The notes beneath the pieces are model-generated. The model was given only the letters and a program-made list of their open reading frames with translations, made no database searches and was not told where the DNA came from. A program made the position numbers and the translations under genes. Positions 45,998 through 54,406 of a stretch of DNA of 64,000 nt are shown here, piece by piece. Every line of letters begins with the position of its first letter. Within the stretch, counting starts at the first letter, position 1. The DNA is from Ilumatobacteraceae bacterium (lineage in GTDB: Bacteria > Actinomycetota > Acidimicrobiia > Acidimicrobiales > Ilumatobacteraceae), in assembly GCA_024643255.1 (NCBI GenBank), contig JAHENF010000097.1, positions 30,798-94,797 of the forward strand, read 5' to 3'.

Positions 45998-46041
45998 CAG
46001 GTCGAGGTCGAGGAGCCCCGGCCGACCCGTCGGGCCCAGGT

Positions 46042-46275
46042 TCAGCCTCCGAAGCCGATCTTGCGATCTCCGTCGGCGGAGCCGAGTTCGATGTAGGCGA
46101 TCTTGGCCGATGGGATGGCGACGTCCTTGCCGCGCTTGTCGGTGATCCAGAGCACGTCGGTGGCTCCAGCGAGGGCGGCTTCGACGCGCGACTTCAGATC
46201 GTCACGGTCAGCGTCTTCGGCGAGTTCGATGTTGATCTCGCGGGGGGCCTGGGTCACTCCGATGCGTACGTCCAC
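46042..46275 (-). CDS. DUF3107 family protein
   Basis: A 77-residue actinobacterial protein (DUF3107), starting VDVRIGVTQAPREINIELAED and ending with KIAYIELGSADGDRKIGFGG. Its function is unknown. GTG starts at 46275 and 46284 are both possible; the first fits the family N-terminus (VRIGV). It is the first gene of the operon with the two ArsA-like ATPases. Confidence 0.9.
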   Translation of the reverse strand: MDVRIGVTQAPREINIELAEDADRDDLKSRVEAALAGATDVLWITDKRGKDVAIPSAKIAYIELGSADGDRKIGFGG

Positions 46276-46364
46276 GAACGTCACGCTACCTGTCCGCGCC
46301 CCTCCATGACCCGGCCCGATCGAACTCGCCGACCATGGGCAACTCGGGACCCCGCACTGCTGCC

Positions 46365-46411
46365 TTGACACCTTCTCGCATCGCCCGTAATGTACAACCA
46401 TATGGTTGTAC
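46365..46411 (+). promoter_or_regulatory. Sigma-70 promoter with overlapping ArsR operator
   Basis: TTGACA (46365-46370), 17-bp spacer and TAATGT (46388-46393) make a near-perfect housekeeping promoter. A perfect 20-bp palindrome GTACAACCATATGGTTGTAC (46392-46411) begins in the -10 box and contains the ATG at 46402. Binding by the encoded ArsR protein would block its own promoter. Confidence 0.93.
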
Positions 46412-46749
46412 GTGACGCTCGAGAGCTCAGCGACGCCGACGTCGACCGGATCTTCCGGGCACTGGCCGACGCAACGCGACGCGACATCGTCCGGCGCACG
46501 CTCCTCGGCGAAGCCTCGGTCTCCGAGCTCGCGGGCGCCTACGACATGTCGTTCGCCGCCGTGCAGAAGCACGTCGGCGTCCTGGAGGGAGCCGGACTCG
46601 TGACAAAACACCCGAACGGCCGCGAGCGGATCGTCCGCGGCAACCCCGACACCATCCTGCGCGCCCAGGCGTTGCTCGACAGGTACGAGCAGATCTGGCG
46701 CTCACGTATCGACCGACTCGACGACCTCCTCGCCGGCACCGACGAGTAG
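46402..46749 (+). CDS. ArsR-family regulator of an SRPBCC partner
   Basis: A 115-residue winged-helix repressor (DRIFRALADATRRDIVRRTL, AGAYDMSFAAVQKHVGVLEGAGLV) of the group that accompanies AHSA1/SRPBCC proteins. No metal-binding Cys pair is seen. The track start at 46390 lies inside the -10 box, so the first base of transcription should fall near 46400-46402; the ATG at 46402 then gives a leaderless message. The SRPBCC gene starts 31 bp after its stop and is in the same operon. Confidence 0.92.
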   Translation: MVVRDARELSDADVDRIFRALADATRRDIVRRTLLGEASVSELAGAYDMSFAAVQKHVGVLEGAGLVTKHPNGRERIVRGNPDTILRAQALLDRYEQIWRSRIDRLDDLLAGTDE

Positions 46750-46780
46750 ACCCCGACGTACCAAGAAGAAGGACACCACC

Positions 46781-47764
46781 ATGCCCATCACCTCGGTCGA
46801 GAAGGATCTCGACGCCCTCACCATGACCGTCATCGCCGACTTCGACGCCACCCGCGAGCGATTGTGGGAGGCCTATAGCGACCCCCGCCAGATCGAGAGG
46901 TTCTGGGGACCCGTCGAGTGGCCCGCAACGTTCACGCGCCACGACGTGTTCGTCGGCGGACGGTCCGCCTACTTCATGACCGGACCAGAGGGCGAACACT
47001 CAGCGGGCTTCTGGGAGTTCCTCGCCGTCGACGAGGGCAAGTTCTTCGAGGTCCGCGACGGGTTCGCGGGCGCCGACGGTGAGGAGAACACCGCCATGCC
47101 GTCGATGCGGATGACCTTCTCCTTCGAGGACACGAGCAGCGGATCACGCCTGGTCACCATCACCCACTTCGGATCGCTCGAACAGCTCGAACAGCTGCTC
47201 GACATGGGCATGGAAGAGGGCATGACGTCTGCCATGGGCCAAATCGATCGGGTGCTCGCCGACCTCGAATCCTTCGCCGCCGGCCGTGGCACCGAACCAC
47301 AGATCCTCTCCGACACCCAGGTGCGCATCTCGCGCATCATCCGCGGCACCGTCGAGCAGGTGTGGCAGGCCCACCACGACCCCGCGCTGTTGCAGCAGTG
47401 GATGCTCGGCCCCGACGGATGGACCATGCCTGTCTGCGAGGTGGCGACCGAGGTGGGCGGGGTCTACCGCTACGAGTGGGAGCTCGAGAACGAATCAGTG
47501 GACGGCTCACCCCGACAGTTCGGATTCGAGGGCGAGTTGCTCGAGTCCGACCGACCGCACCGTGCGGTCACGACCGAACGCCCGATCGGATCAGCGGGTC
47601 TTGACACCACCAACGAGCTGACCCTCACGCCACACGATGGCAGCACCCTCCTGAACCTCGTCATCACCTTCCCCAACTCCGAGCTTCTCGACACCGTGCT
47701 CGACACCGGCATGGTCGGTGGGATGGAGAGCGGCTACGCCCGCCTCGACCGCATGCTCGCGTGA
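46781..47764 (+). CDS. Tandem SRPBCC (AHSA1-type) protein
   Basis: A 327-residue protein made of two START-like SRPBCC domains (about residues 10-165 and 175-325), each with the WEAYSDPRQIERFWGP or WQAHHDPALLQQWMLGP motif, so it arose by internal duplication. Such proteins bind hydrophobic ligands, and many are controlled by an ArsR partner, as here. The ATG follows AAGAAGGA. The ligand is unknown. Confidence 0.92.
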   Translation: MPITSVEKDLDALTMTVIADFDATRERLWEAYSDPRQIERFWGPVEWPATFTRHDVFVGGRSAYFMTGPEGEHSAGFWEFLAVDEGKFFEVRDGFAGADGEENTAMPSMRMTFSFEDTSSGSRLVTITHFGSLEQLEQLLDMGMEEGMTSAMGQIDRVLADLESFAAGRGTEPQILSDTQVRISRIIRGTVEQVWQAHHDPALLQQWMLGPDGWTMPVCEVATEVGGVYRYEWELENESVDGSPRQFGFEGELLESDRPHRAVTTERPIGSAGLDTTNELTLTPHDGSTLLNLVITFPNSELLDTVLDTGMVGGMESGYARLDRMLA

Positions 47765-47791
47765 GCCCGACGGCACGACCGTGCGCTCGAT

Positions 47792-47811
47792 TTGCTGACT
47801 AGGGTCAGCAA
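47792..47811. promoter_or_regulatory. MarR operator over leaderless promoter
   Basis: TTGCTGAC-TAGG-GTCAGCAA is a perfect 8-bp inverted repeat with a 4-bp spacer. A -10-like TAGGGT (47800-47805) lies in its centre and the ATG of the MarR-GNAT gene follows 1 bp after the palindrome. It should be an autoregulatory site. Confidence 0.82.
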
Positions 47812-47812
47812 C

Positions 47813-48706
47813 ATGTCCTCGAGCGTCGTGGCCACCCTCCGGCAGTTCAACCGGTCGTTCACTCCACGCATCGGGGCGCTCGACGAGACCTTCCTCGGTA
47901 CCGGCCGTCCGCTGGCCGCAGCGCGCCTGCTCTTCGAGATCGGAACCCAGCGCGAGGGGTGCGCGGCGACGGTGCAGGAACTGCGCCACCGACTCGGCGT
48001 CGACTCCGGTTACCTCAGCAGGCTCCTGCGCAATCTCGAGGTCGACGGGCTCGTCGAACTCCACCACGACCCCGTCGACGGGCGCCGGCGCATCGTCGAC
48101 CTGACACCCGCCGGGCGCATCGGATGGGACGAGCTCGATCGTCGATCGGACGACATCGCCACCAAACTCGTCGACGCGCTCACCGCAGAACAACGCGCCG
48201 ACCTGGAGGCCGCGCTCGGTGTCGCCGAGCGACTGCTGCAGCTCTCCACGATCGCGATCGAGCCCACCGACTCGGCGGGGGCCGCGGCCGACTCCGCACT
48301 TCGTCAATACATGGCCGAGCTCGACCGACGGTTCCCGGGAGGATTCGACGTCCGTCAAGACACCGACGCAGAACGTCAGGCGATGACGGCCCCATCCGGC
48401 GGATTCCTGATCGTCCACGACGGCGGGGAACCGCTCGGGTGCGGCGGGCTCCGTCGAGTCGATCGCAAGACTGCCGAGATCAAACGGATGTGGCTCCATC
48501 CGTCAGTGCGCGGGCTCGGCTTGGGCAAGCGGCTCCTCGCTGCGCTCGAGGCACTCGCACGCGACTTCGGCTACGACGCCGTCGTGCTCGACACGAACAA
48601 TTCGCTGACCGAGGCGATCGCCATGTACGAGCGCTGCGGCTACACGTCGACCGATCGCTACAACGACAATCCGTACGCCCACCGCTGGTTCCGCAAGGAC
48701 CTGTGA
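47813..48706 (+). CDS. MarR-GNAT fusion protein
   Basis: A 297-residue protein with an N-terminal winged-helix MarR domain (about 1-150; LGVDSGYLSRLLRNLEVDGLVEL) and a C-terminal GNAT acetyltransferase domain (about 160-295; MWLHPSVRGLGLGKRLLAALE is the acetyl-CoA motif). It may couple transcription control to acetylation of a small molecule or itself. The ATG at 47813 is 7 nt after TAGGGT, with no Shine-Dalgarno sequence. It lies alone behind its own palindrome. Confidence 0.92.
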   Translation: MSSSVVATLRQFNRSFTPRIGALDETFLGTGRPLAAARLLFEIGTQREGCAATVQELRHRLGVDSGYLSRLLRNLEVDGLVELHHDPVDGRRRIVDLTPAGRIGWDELDRRSDDIATKLVDALTAEQRADLEAALGVAERLLQLSTIAIEPTDSAGAAADSALRQYMAELDRRFPGGFDVRQDTDAERQAMTAPSGGFLIVHDGGEPLGCGGLRRVDRKTAEIKRMWLHPSVRGLGLGKRLLAALEALARDFGYDAVVLDTNNSLTEAIAMYERCGYTSTDRYNDNPYAHRWFRKDL

Positions 48707-48771
48707 CGCGTCGGCGATGCGCGGCGGTCATCGCGCGAATCGGGCCAGAACGAATTCAGTACGGTGACGAC

Positions 48772-49413
48772 GTGACCAGCATCGCGATCCCTCTGTTTGC
48801 ACAGTTCACTGCGCTCGACGGCATCGGGCCCTACGAGGTGCTGCAACGCATACCGAGCTTCGACATCACGTTCGTCGGGCACGAGCGCGGCGTCGTCCGA
48901 TCCGACAACGGCATGCTCGGCATCGAGGTCGACGCGACGTTCGAGGAACTGACGAACCCCGACATCCTGGTGTTCCCCGGCGGTTTCGGGACGAGGGCGC
49001 TCATGACCGACGAGCGGGTGCTCGACTGGGTCCGCAGCGCGCACACGACGACCGCATACACGACGTCGGTGTGCACCGGCTCGCTCGTGCTGGCCGCCGC
49101 CGGTCTGCTCGACGGCCTCACGGCGACCACCCACTGGGGAGCGCTCGACGTGCTCGCCGCGCACGGCGCGATCCCGACGGGCCAGCGCGTCGTCGAGCAC
49201 CTCGATCACCGCATCATCACCGCGGCGGGAGTGTCGAGCGGGATCGACATGGCGCTGCGCCTCGTCGAGATCCTCGTCGATCGCACTGCGGCCGAAGCCA
49301 GCCAGTTGATGATCGAGTACGACCCGCAGCCACCGTTCGACAGCGGCTCGACTGCGAAGGCCAGTACCGAAGTGGTCGAACGCGTCGTCGAGTACGCCGC
49401 CCGACGCCAGTGA
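48772..49413 (+). CDS. DJ-1/PfpI family protein (isonitrile hydratase-like)
   Basis: A 213-residue class I glutamine-amidotransferase-like protein with the catalytic nucleophile elbow SVCTGSLVLAAAG (Cys about 103) and a His in TTHWGAL. This pattern is shared with isonitrile hydratases and with the sensor domains of AraC regulators, but no AraC domain follows. The GTG at 48772 is 6 nt after TACGGT. The substrate is unknown. Confidence 0.9.
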   Translation: MTSIAIPLFAQFTALDGIGPYEVLQRIPSFDITFVGHERGVVRSDNGMLGIEVDATFEELTNPDILVFPGGFGTRALMTDERVLDWVRSAHTTTAYTTSVCTGSLVLAAAGLLDGLTATTHWGALDVLAAHGAIPTGQRVVEHLDHRIITAAGVSSGIDMALRLVEILVDRTAAEASQLMIEYDPQPPFDSGSTAKASTEVVERVVEYAARRQ

Positions 49414-49432
49414 CTCGATCATGACCCAGTCG

Positions 49433-49461
49433 TCGCGATCGGGGTCTGACCCCAATCGCGA
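49433..49461. terminator. Bidirectional hairpin between convergent genes
   Basis: TCGCGATCGGGG and CCCCAATCGCGA form a 12-bp stem with one mismatch and a TCTGA loop, ending one base before the stop of the SufR-like gene. It lies in the only gap between the convergent DJ-1 and SufR-like genes, so it likely ends both transcripts. Confidence 0.75.
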
Positions 49462-50202
49462 TCAGACGGAGGTGGAGCAGAAGGTGTCGCCCTGGGCGAA
49501 GCTCGACTCGGTGACGATGTCGCCGACGTTGTCGTCGGCGTCGACGAGCGCACCGAGCATGCCCTTGACCATGCCGCGATCGACCGCACAGATCACCGGG
49601 TGATCGGTGGCGACGTCGCCGAACGGGCAGTGGTTGTTGATGATCCGCAGCTGATCGTTGCGGCCCTCGGCGTGCGCCGCGAAGCCGTGCGCCGTGAGGG
49701 CATCCGCCACGGCCTGCATCGCCGAGCGCAGCGACCGGCGACCGTTGACCAACGCGTCGCCGGTCAGACCCTCGGCCATCGCCCGGCCGTACTCCTGGCC
49801 GACCTCCTCGGCGATCATCTCGGCCTCGTCGTGCGGCAGCCGATCGAGCGCCCTGCCGAGCAATGACAGCAGCAGGTCGTCGCTGCGGACCGGGAAGTCG
49901 ACGTCGCTCATCCTCAGTGCGTCGCCGACCACGACGTAGCGCTTCGAGGGTCGACCCGCCCCGGCCCCCGCAACCTTGCCGGAGGTCACCTCGAGGTAGC
50001 CGCCGGCGGCCAGCTTGTCGAGATGGTGCCGGGCGACGTTCGCGTGCACGCCCACCTGGGCGGCCACCATCGTGGCGGTGACACCGGTCTCGTCGGCGCC
50101 GGAATGCTCCTTGGCGTACAGGTAGATCGAGCGCCTGGTCGGGTCGCCGAAGGCGTCCGTGATCGCCGACACGGTGGCGGTGAACGACGGGCTCGTGCTC
50201 AT
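49462..50202 (-). CDS. SufR-like iron-sulfur-sensing regulator
   Basis: A 246-residue winged-helix regulator (DPTRRSIYLYAKEH, VHANVARHHLDKLAAGGYLE) with a C-terminal sensor half holding three cysteines: CPFG...VIC spaced C-X12-C, and a third in DTFCSTS. This resembles SufR repressors that bind an iron-sulfur cluster and control its assembly. The suf operon is not in the window, but the divergent gene encodes the Fe-S carrier Mrp, which fits. The ATG is 6 nt after TACAAT on the minus strand. Confidence 0.82.
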   Translation of the reverse strand: MSTSPSFTATVSAITDAFGDPTRRSIYLYAKEHSGADETGVTATMVAAQVGVHANVARHHLDKLAAGGYLEVTSGKVAGAGAGRPSKRYVVVGDALRMSDVDFPVRSDDLLLSLLGRALDRLPHDEAEMIAEEVGQEYGRAMAEGLTGDALVNGRRSLRSAMQAVADALTAHGFAAHAEGRNDQLRIINNHCPFGDVATDHPVICAVDRGMVKGMLGALVDADDNVGDIVTESSFAQGDTFCSTSV

Positions 50203-50261
50203 GTCCGAATTGTACCTATCCACGTAGTGCAAATTCGACCGGCCGTCGCCACAATGGATCC
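50203..50261. promoter_or_regulatory. Divergent promoters of SufR-like gene and mrp
   Basis: In 59 bp this gap holds TACAAT reading left, 6 nt from the SufR-like ATG, and CACAAT reading right, 6 nt from the mrp ATG. ATTGTAC and GTGCAAAT form an imperfect inverted repeat overlapping the left -10 box. Both genes are likely leaderless and controlled together. Confidence 0.7.
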
Positions 50262-51413
50262 ATGGCCGCCCCCGTGACCGAAGAACAGATCATCGACGCG
50301 CTCCGCCCCGTCGAGGATCCCGAACTGCACCGGTCGATCGTCGACCTCGGCATGCTGCGTGGCGTCACGATCCGCGACAACGGCGTCGTCGGCGTCCTGA
50401 TCGCGCTCACCGTGCCCGGCTGTCCGCTCAAGAGCGAGATCCAGCGTCGGGTGTCGGAGGCCGCCACGCAACTCGACGGCGTCGAGTCGATCGACCTCGA
50501 ATTCACCGTGATGAGCGACGACGACCGCGAGAACCTTCGCCGCACCCTCCACGGCGATGCCGGCGCGACCGCTGGAGCGAACCAGGCCCACGGTCATGCC
50601 GAAGGCCGTGAGATCCCGTTCTCGAAAAACAGCTCGAAGACGCGTCCGCTGCTGATCTCGTCCGGCAAGGGCGGCGTCGGCAAGTCCAGCGTCACCACCA
50701 ACCTCGCCGTCGCGCTCGCCTCGCAGGGCTACAAGGTAGGTGTCGTCGATGCCGACATCTACGGCTACTCCATTCCGCGCATGCTCGGTACCGACCGAGA
50801 TCCCGTGGTCATCGACGAGATGCTCGTACCGCCCGAGATGTGGGGCGTTCGCTGCATCTCGATCGGCTACTTCGTTCCCCAGGGCCAGGCTGTGATCTGG
50901 CGCGGCCCGATGCTCCACAAGGCGCTCGAACAGTTCCTGACCGACGTGTTCTGGGACGAGCCCGACTTCCTGCTGATCGACATGCCGCCCGGCACCGGCG
51001 ACATCGCGCTCTCGCTGGCGCAGTACCTGCCCCGCGGCGAAGTGTTCGTCGTGACCACCCCGCAGCCCGCGGCACAGAAGGTCGCGTCCCTCTCCGCGGC
51101 GATGGCGGCGAAGGTCAACCTGCCGGTGCGCGGTGTCATCGAGAACATGTCGTGGTTCACCGGCGACGACGGCAAGCGCTACGAAATCTTCGGATCCGGC
51201 GGCGGCCAGGTCCTCGCCGACGAACTCGACGTCCCACTGCTCGGCCGGCTTCCGCTCGTTCCCGCGCTGCGCGAGGGAGGCGACGACGGCAGGCCGATCA
51301 CCGCGGTCGACCCCGAGTCGGAGGCCGCCCAGATCTTCCAGCGCATCGCCGCTTCGATCGCCGTCGACATGAAGCCCAAGAAGGTCTTCTCCGACAAACT
51401 CAAGGTCCTCTGA
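50262..51413 (+). CDS. Mrp/ApbC-type Fe-S cluster carrier ATPase
   Basis: A 383-residue protein with an N-terminal MIP18/DUF59 domain (about 8-85; PVEDPELHRSIVDLGM) and a P-loop domain (GKGGVGKSSVTTN, about 134) that handles iron-sulfur clusters. The CxxC pair that usually follows NMSWF in Mrp/ApbC carriers is missing: here NMSWFTGDDGKRY. Cluster binding by that site is therefore doubtful. It is divergent from the SufR-like gene. Confidence 0.92.
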   Translation: MAAPVTEEQIIDALRPVEDPELHRSIVDLGMLRGVTIRDNGVVGVLIALTVPGCPLKSEIQRRVSEAATQLDGVESIDLEFTVMSDDDRENLRRTLHGDAGATAGANQAHGHAEGREIPFSKNSSKTRPLLISSGKGGVGKSSVTTNLAVALASQGYKVGVVDADIYGYSIPRMLGTDRDPVVIDEMLVPPEMWGVRCISIGYFVPQGQAVIWRGPMLHKALEQFLTDVFWDEPDFLLIDMPPGTGDIALSLAQYLPRGEVFVVTTPQPAAQKVASLSAAMAAKVNLPVRGVIENMSWFTGDDGKRYEIFGSGGGQVLADELDVPLLGRLPLVPALREGGDDGRPITAVDPESEAAQIFQRIAASIAVDMKPKKVFSDKLKVL

Positions 51414-51453
51414 GCCAACTGTTGTTCGTGGTGTCTGACACCATGAGTCACCG

Positions 51454-51792
51454 ATGGAGGTCGTCGCCCGGTACAAGTTCGAGGCACTGGTGGCCGACGC
51501 GCTCGACGATCTTCCCGACGAGTTGCTGCACGTGCTCGACAACGTCGTGGTCCAAGTGGTCGACCGGAACCCCCAGGAGCCGACGTTGCTCGGTCTGTAC
51601 GAAGGTGTTCCGCATACCGAACGAAACGGCAGCGACGGTCCCGACGTCGTCACGATCTACCGGTTCGCACTGTGCGAAGCGTGCGCAGATCTCGAAGAAC
51701 TCGCCGAGGAGGTGTACGTGACCGTCATCCACGAGATCGCTCACGCCGCCGGCATCGACGACGAGCGGCTGCACGAACTCGGTTGGGGATGA
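51454..51792 (+). CDS. Zincin-like metallopeptidase family protein
   Basis: A 112-residue small zinc protease family member with the full HEIAHAAGIDDERLHELGW signature near its C-terminus (HExxHxxGxxDxxxH). It has no signal peptide. Its substrate is unknown. Its stop overlaps the start of the polymerase gene (ATGA), so the two are coupled. Confidence 0.92.
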   Translation: MEVVARYKFEALVADALDDLPDELLHVLDNVVVQVVDRNPQEPTLLGLYEGVPHTERNGSDGPDVVTIYRFALCEACADLEELAEEVYVTVIHEIAHAAGIDDERLHELGWG

Positions 51793-53510
51793 CGGCTCCC
51801 TTCGCCCCCGGCGCAGCGATCGCGATCGCCGTCGCGGACGGCGTCGGCGCCGCATTGCTGGCCGACGACGTCTCGATGGTCGTCGACGCCGCCGACGTGT
51901 CGACGGTCCTCGCCGACATCGAACGCGCCGTGGCTCCCCGCTGGATCTGGTGGTCGACCGACACGGCCCGCACGCTCGTGAGCACAGGATTCCGACCGGC
52001 GCGGTGCTGGGATCTCGACGCCGTGCACCGACTCCTCGTCGGCGGGTGGCGCGGAGGTCCGGGACGGATCTGGGCCCAGCGGCAGGGCGTCGACACGATC
52101 GATCTCCCGCGCACCGCAGAACCCGATCTGTTCTCGCTTCCCGGCCACGACGACCACACCGCTCCGGTACGCCCGGACGGTCACCTCGACCCGGCCTGGG
52201 TCGAGGGGTTGTGGCGCTTCGACACCGAACACCTCCGCACGTGGGCGTCGCTCGCGCTCGACGTCCACCACTGGCAAGCGGCCGAGCTGGAGCGTCTCTC
52301 GCAGCGTCCTGCCGCGATCAGCACGGCCCGGTCGGAGTCGGCGGCGGCGCTGCTGTGCGCCGAGCTCGAGACCGACGGACTCCCGATCGACATCGCCGGG
52401 GCCGAGCGGATCATCGCGTCGTTCATCGGGCCCCGGCCCCGCGACGCGGCCGAGGAGCAGCAGTTCGCAGGCGAGCGTGATCAGCTCGTGCTCGAGCACC
52501 TTCCCGGGCCACCGGGCGATCTCGACCTGCGCAACCCGGCGACCGTGAAGTCGTTGCTGCGCCGTGTCGGCATCGAGGTACCGGACACCAGGGCCTGGCG
52601 CCTGGAGCGCCTTCGCGACCAGGATCCGATCGTCGACGCCTTGCTCACCTGGCGTAGGGCCGAACGGATCGCCACCACGTTCGGCTACCGATGGCTCGAC
52701 CAGCATGTCGGTCCCGATGGCCGCCTGCGCGGCCAGTGGTCGGCGTCCGACGGCGCCGCCGGTCGCATGACCGCCACCGCAGGGCTGCACAACATGCCCG
52801 TCGAACTGCGACCCGCGGTCGCGGCCGGGGCCGACCACGTCTTCGTCCGAGCCGACCTCGGCCAGATCGAACCACGAATCCTCGCTGCGGTGTCGAGCGA
52901 CGACGCGCTGGCCGCCGCGACGTGGGAGGACGACATGTACGCGCCCGTGGCCGAACGCCTCGGCGTCACCCGGGACATCGCCAAGGTCGCCGTACTGGGC
53001 GCGATGTACGGCCAGACCACCGGACACGGGGCCGTGGCGCTGCGCGGGCTCGAATCGGCCTATCCGGTCGCCATGGCGTACCTCGACAATGCGGCTCGCC
53101 TCGCCGAGGGAGGCAACGACCTGCGCACTCGCGGTGGCCGTCTCGTTCGCATGTCATCGAACGAACAACTCGACGAGTCAGGCGACGCCCCGGGTCGAGC
53201 AGCGCGGTCGCGCGCCGCCGCCCGCGGACGGTACGGTCGAAACGCCATGGTGCAAGGTGCTGCCGCCGAGTTCTTCAAGACGTGGGCGGCCACCGTCAGA
53301 GCCCGGGTCACACCGATCGGCGCGACGATCGTGCTGTGCCTGCACGACGAACTGCTCGTGCACTGCCACAGCGACGATGCGGCGGCTGTCAGCAGCGTCG
53401 TGACCGATGGCCTGCAGGAGGCGGGCCACCGATGGTCGGTCGGAGTGGCAGCGTCGGTGCGCTTCGTCGCCGACACGAGCGTGATCGAGCGTTGGTCCGA
53501 AGCCAAGTGA
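51789..53510 (+). CDS. Family A DNA polymerase without 5' nuclease domain
   Basis: A 573-residue protein annotated in relatives as bifunctional 3'-5' exonuclease/DNA polymerase. The polymerase motifs are seen: motif A RADLGQIEPRILAAV, motif B RDIAKVAVLGAMYGQT and motif C CLHDELLVHC. Motif A has Gly-Gln-Ile-Glu-Pro in place of the usual Ser-Gln-Ile-Glu-Leu. The N-terminal part is short and I cannot find a complete set of exonuclease acidic motifs, so proofreading may be absent. It may act in repair or lesion bypass rather than replication. Confidence 0.9.
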   Translation: MTAPFAPGAAIAIAVADGVGAALLADDVSMVVDAADVSTVLADIERAVAPRWIWWSTDTARTLVSTGFRPARCWDLDAVHRLLVGGWRGGPGRIWAQRQGVDTIDLPRTAEPDLFSLPGHDDHTAPVRPDGHLDPAWVEGLWRFDTEHLRTWASLALDVHHWQAAELERLSQRPAAISTARSESAAALLCAELETDGLPIDIAGAERIIASFIGPRPRDAAEEQQFAGERDQLVLEHLPGPPGDLDLRNPATVKSLLRRVGIEVPDTRAWRLERLRDQDPIVDALLTWRRAERIATTFGYRWLDQHVGPDGRLRGQWSASDGAAGRMTATAGLHNMPVELRPAVAAGADHVFVRADLGQIEPRILAAVSSDDALAAATWEDDMYAPVAERLGVTRDIAKVAVLGAMYGQTTGHGAVALRGLESAYPVAMAYLDNAARLAEGGNDLRTRGGRLVRMSSNEQLDESGDAPGRAARSRAAARGRYGRNAMVQGAAAEFFKTWAATVRARVTPIGATIVLCLHDELLVHCHSDDAAAVSSVVTDGLQEAGHRWSVGVAASVRFVADTSVIERWSEAK

Positions 53511-53583
53511 CGTTTGTCCGATGGCCGTCAGCGGGGGCCGAATGGTGCTGGGCCCACCCATCGGCACAGCTAGGTTGGTGACG

Positions 53584-54402
53584 GTGAGTGACATCCCTCC
53601 GCCACCGGGTGCCGGGGAGCGACCATCGACGCCCCCTCCCCCACCACGGGCTGCGATGCCCCCGCCTCCGCCGAACCTCAGCGCCCCGGCCGGGTACATC
53701 GGGTACGACTCGAACCCGACCCCGAACCGTGCGCTCTCGCGCGTTCGCGGGCTCTCCAAGGCGATCGTCGTGCTCACCTCCGTCGTCGCCGCGGCGACGG
53801 TGATCACGACGCTGCTGAGCATCGGCGTCGCCGGCGACGCGTCCGACTTCCTCGCCGGCGACATCACCGACGACCAGTTCCGAACGTCGCTCGCCCCGCT
53901 CAGCGCGGTGCAGAGCATCGCCGGTGTCGCCACCCTGGCCACCGGGATCGTCACCATGATCTGGATGTTCCGGATCGCCAGCAACGTGCGCGCCTTCGGT
54001 CGCCGCACGACCTGGCATCCCTTGTTCTCGATCTTCGGATGGTTCCTCCCACCGTTCTTCCTCTACGTGATCCCCTTCCTCGTCCTGCGCGAGCAATGGA
54101 AGGCGTCGGACCCATCGGTCGACGGAACCGACGGATGGAAGGCAGAGGCCGACAACCGCACGCTGTGGGGCTGGTTCGCGTTCTACGGCCTGCTGCCCCT
54201 CGTGCTCTTCGCCACCCAGATCGGCTCGATCACGAGTGCCGGGCTCGGCACCGGCAACGTGGAGACCGTCGCCGAGTCGCTCGACCAGGTGAGCGCGCTG
54301 ACCTTCATCTCCGCCGTGTCGGTCATCGGCGCCGCCTTGTTCTGGATCACGTTCGTGCGCCGACTGACGCAACGACACATCGCCTTGACCAACGAGTCGT
54401 AG
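53584..54402 (+). CDS. DUF4328 membrane protein with proline-rich N-terminus
   Basis: A 272-residue protein. The first 50 residues are Pro-rich (PPPPGAGERP, PPPPP), then come four to five membrane helices of the DUF4328 family (FRIASNVRAFGRRTTWHPLFSIFGWFLPPFFLY). Such proteins are common in actinomycetes and of unknown role. The GTG at 53584 lies 7 nt after TAGGTT (leaderless pattern); the earlier GTG at 53578 is only one base after that box. Confidence 0.87.
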   Translation: MSDIPPPPGAGERPSTPPPPPRAAMPPPPPNLSAPAGYIGYDSNPTPNRALSRVRGLSKAIVVLTSVVAAATVITTLLSIGVAGDASDFLAGDITDDQFRTSLAPLSAVQSIAGVATLATGIVTMIWMFRIASNVRAFGRRTTWHPLFSIFGWFLPPFFLYVIPFLVLREQWKASDPSVDGTDGWKAEADNRTLWGWFAFYGLLPLVLFATQIGSITSAGLGTGNVETVAESLDQVSALTFISAVSVIGAALFWITFVRRLTQRHIALTNES

Positions 54403-54406
54403 CGCC

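Noticed and set aside
46390-46401. Track start of the ArsR gene
   Set aside because: It lies inside the -10 box, so it would not be transcribed from the strong promoter.
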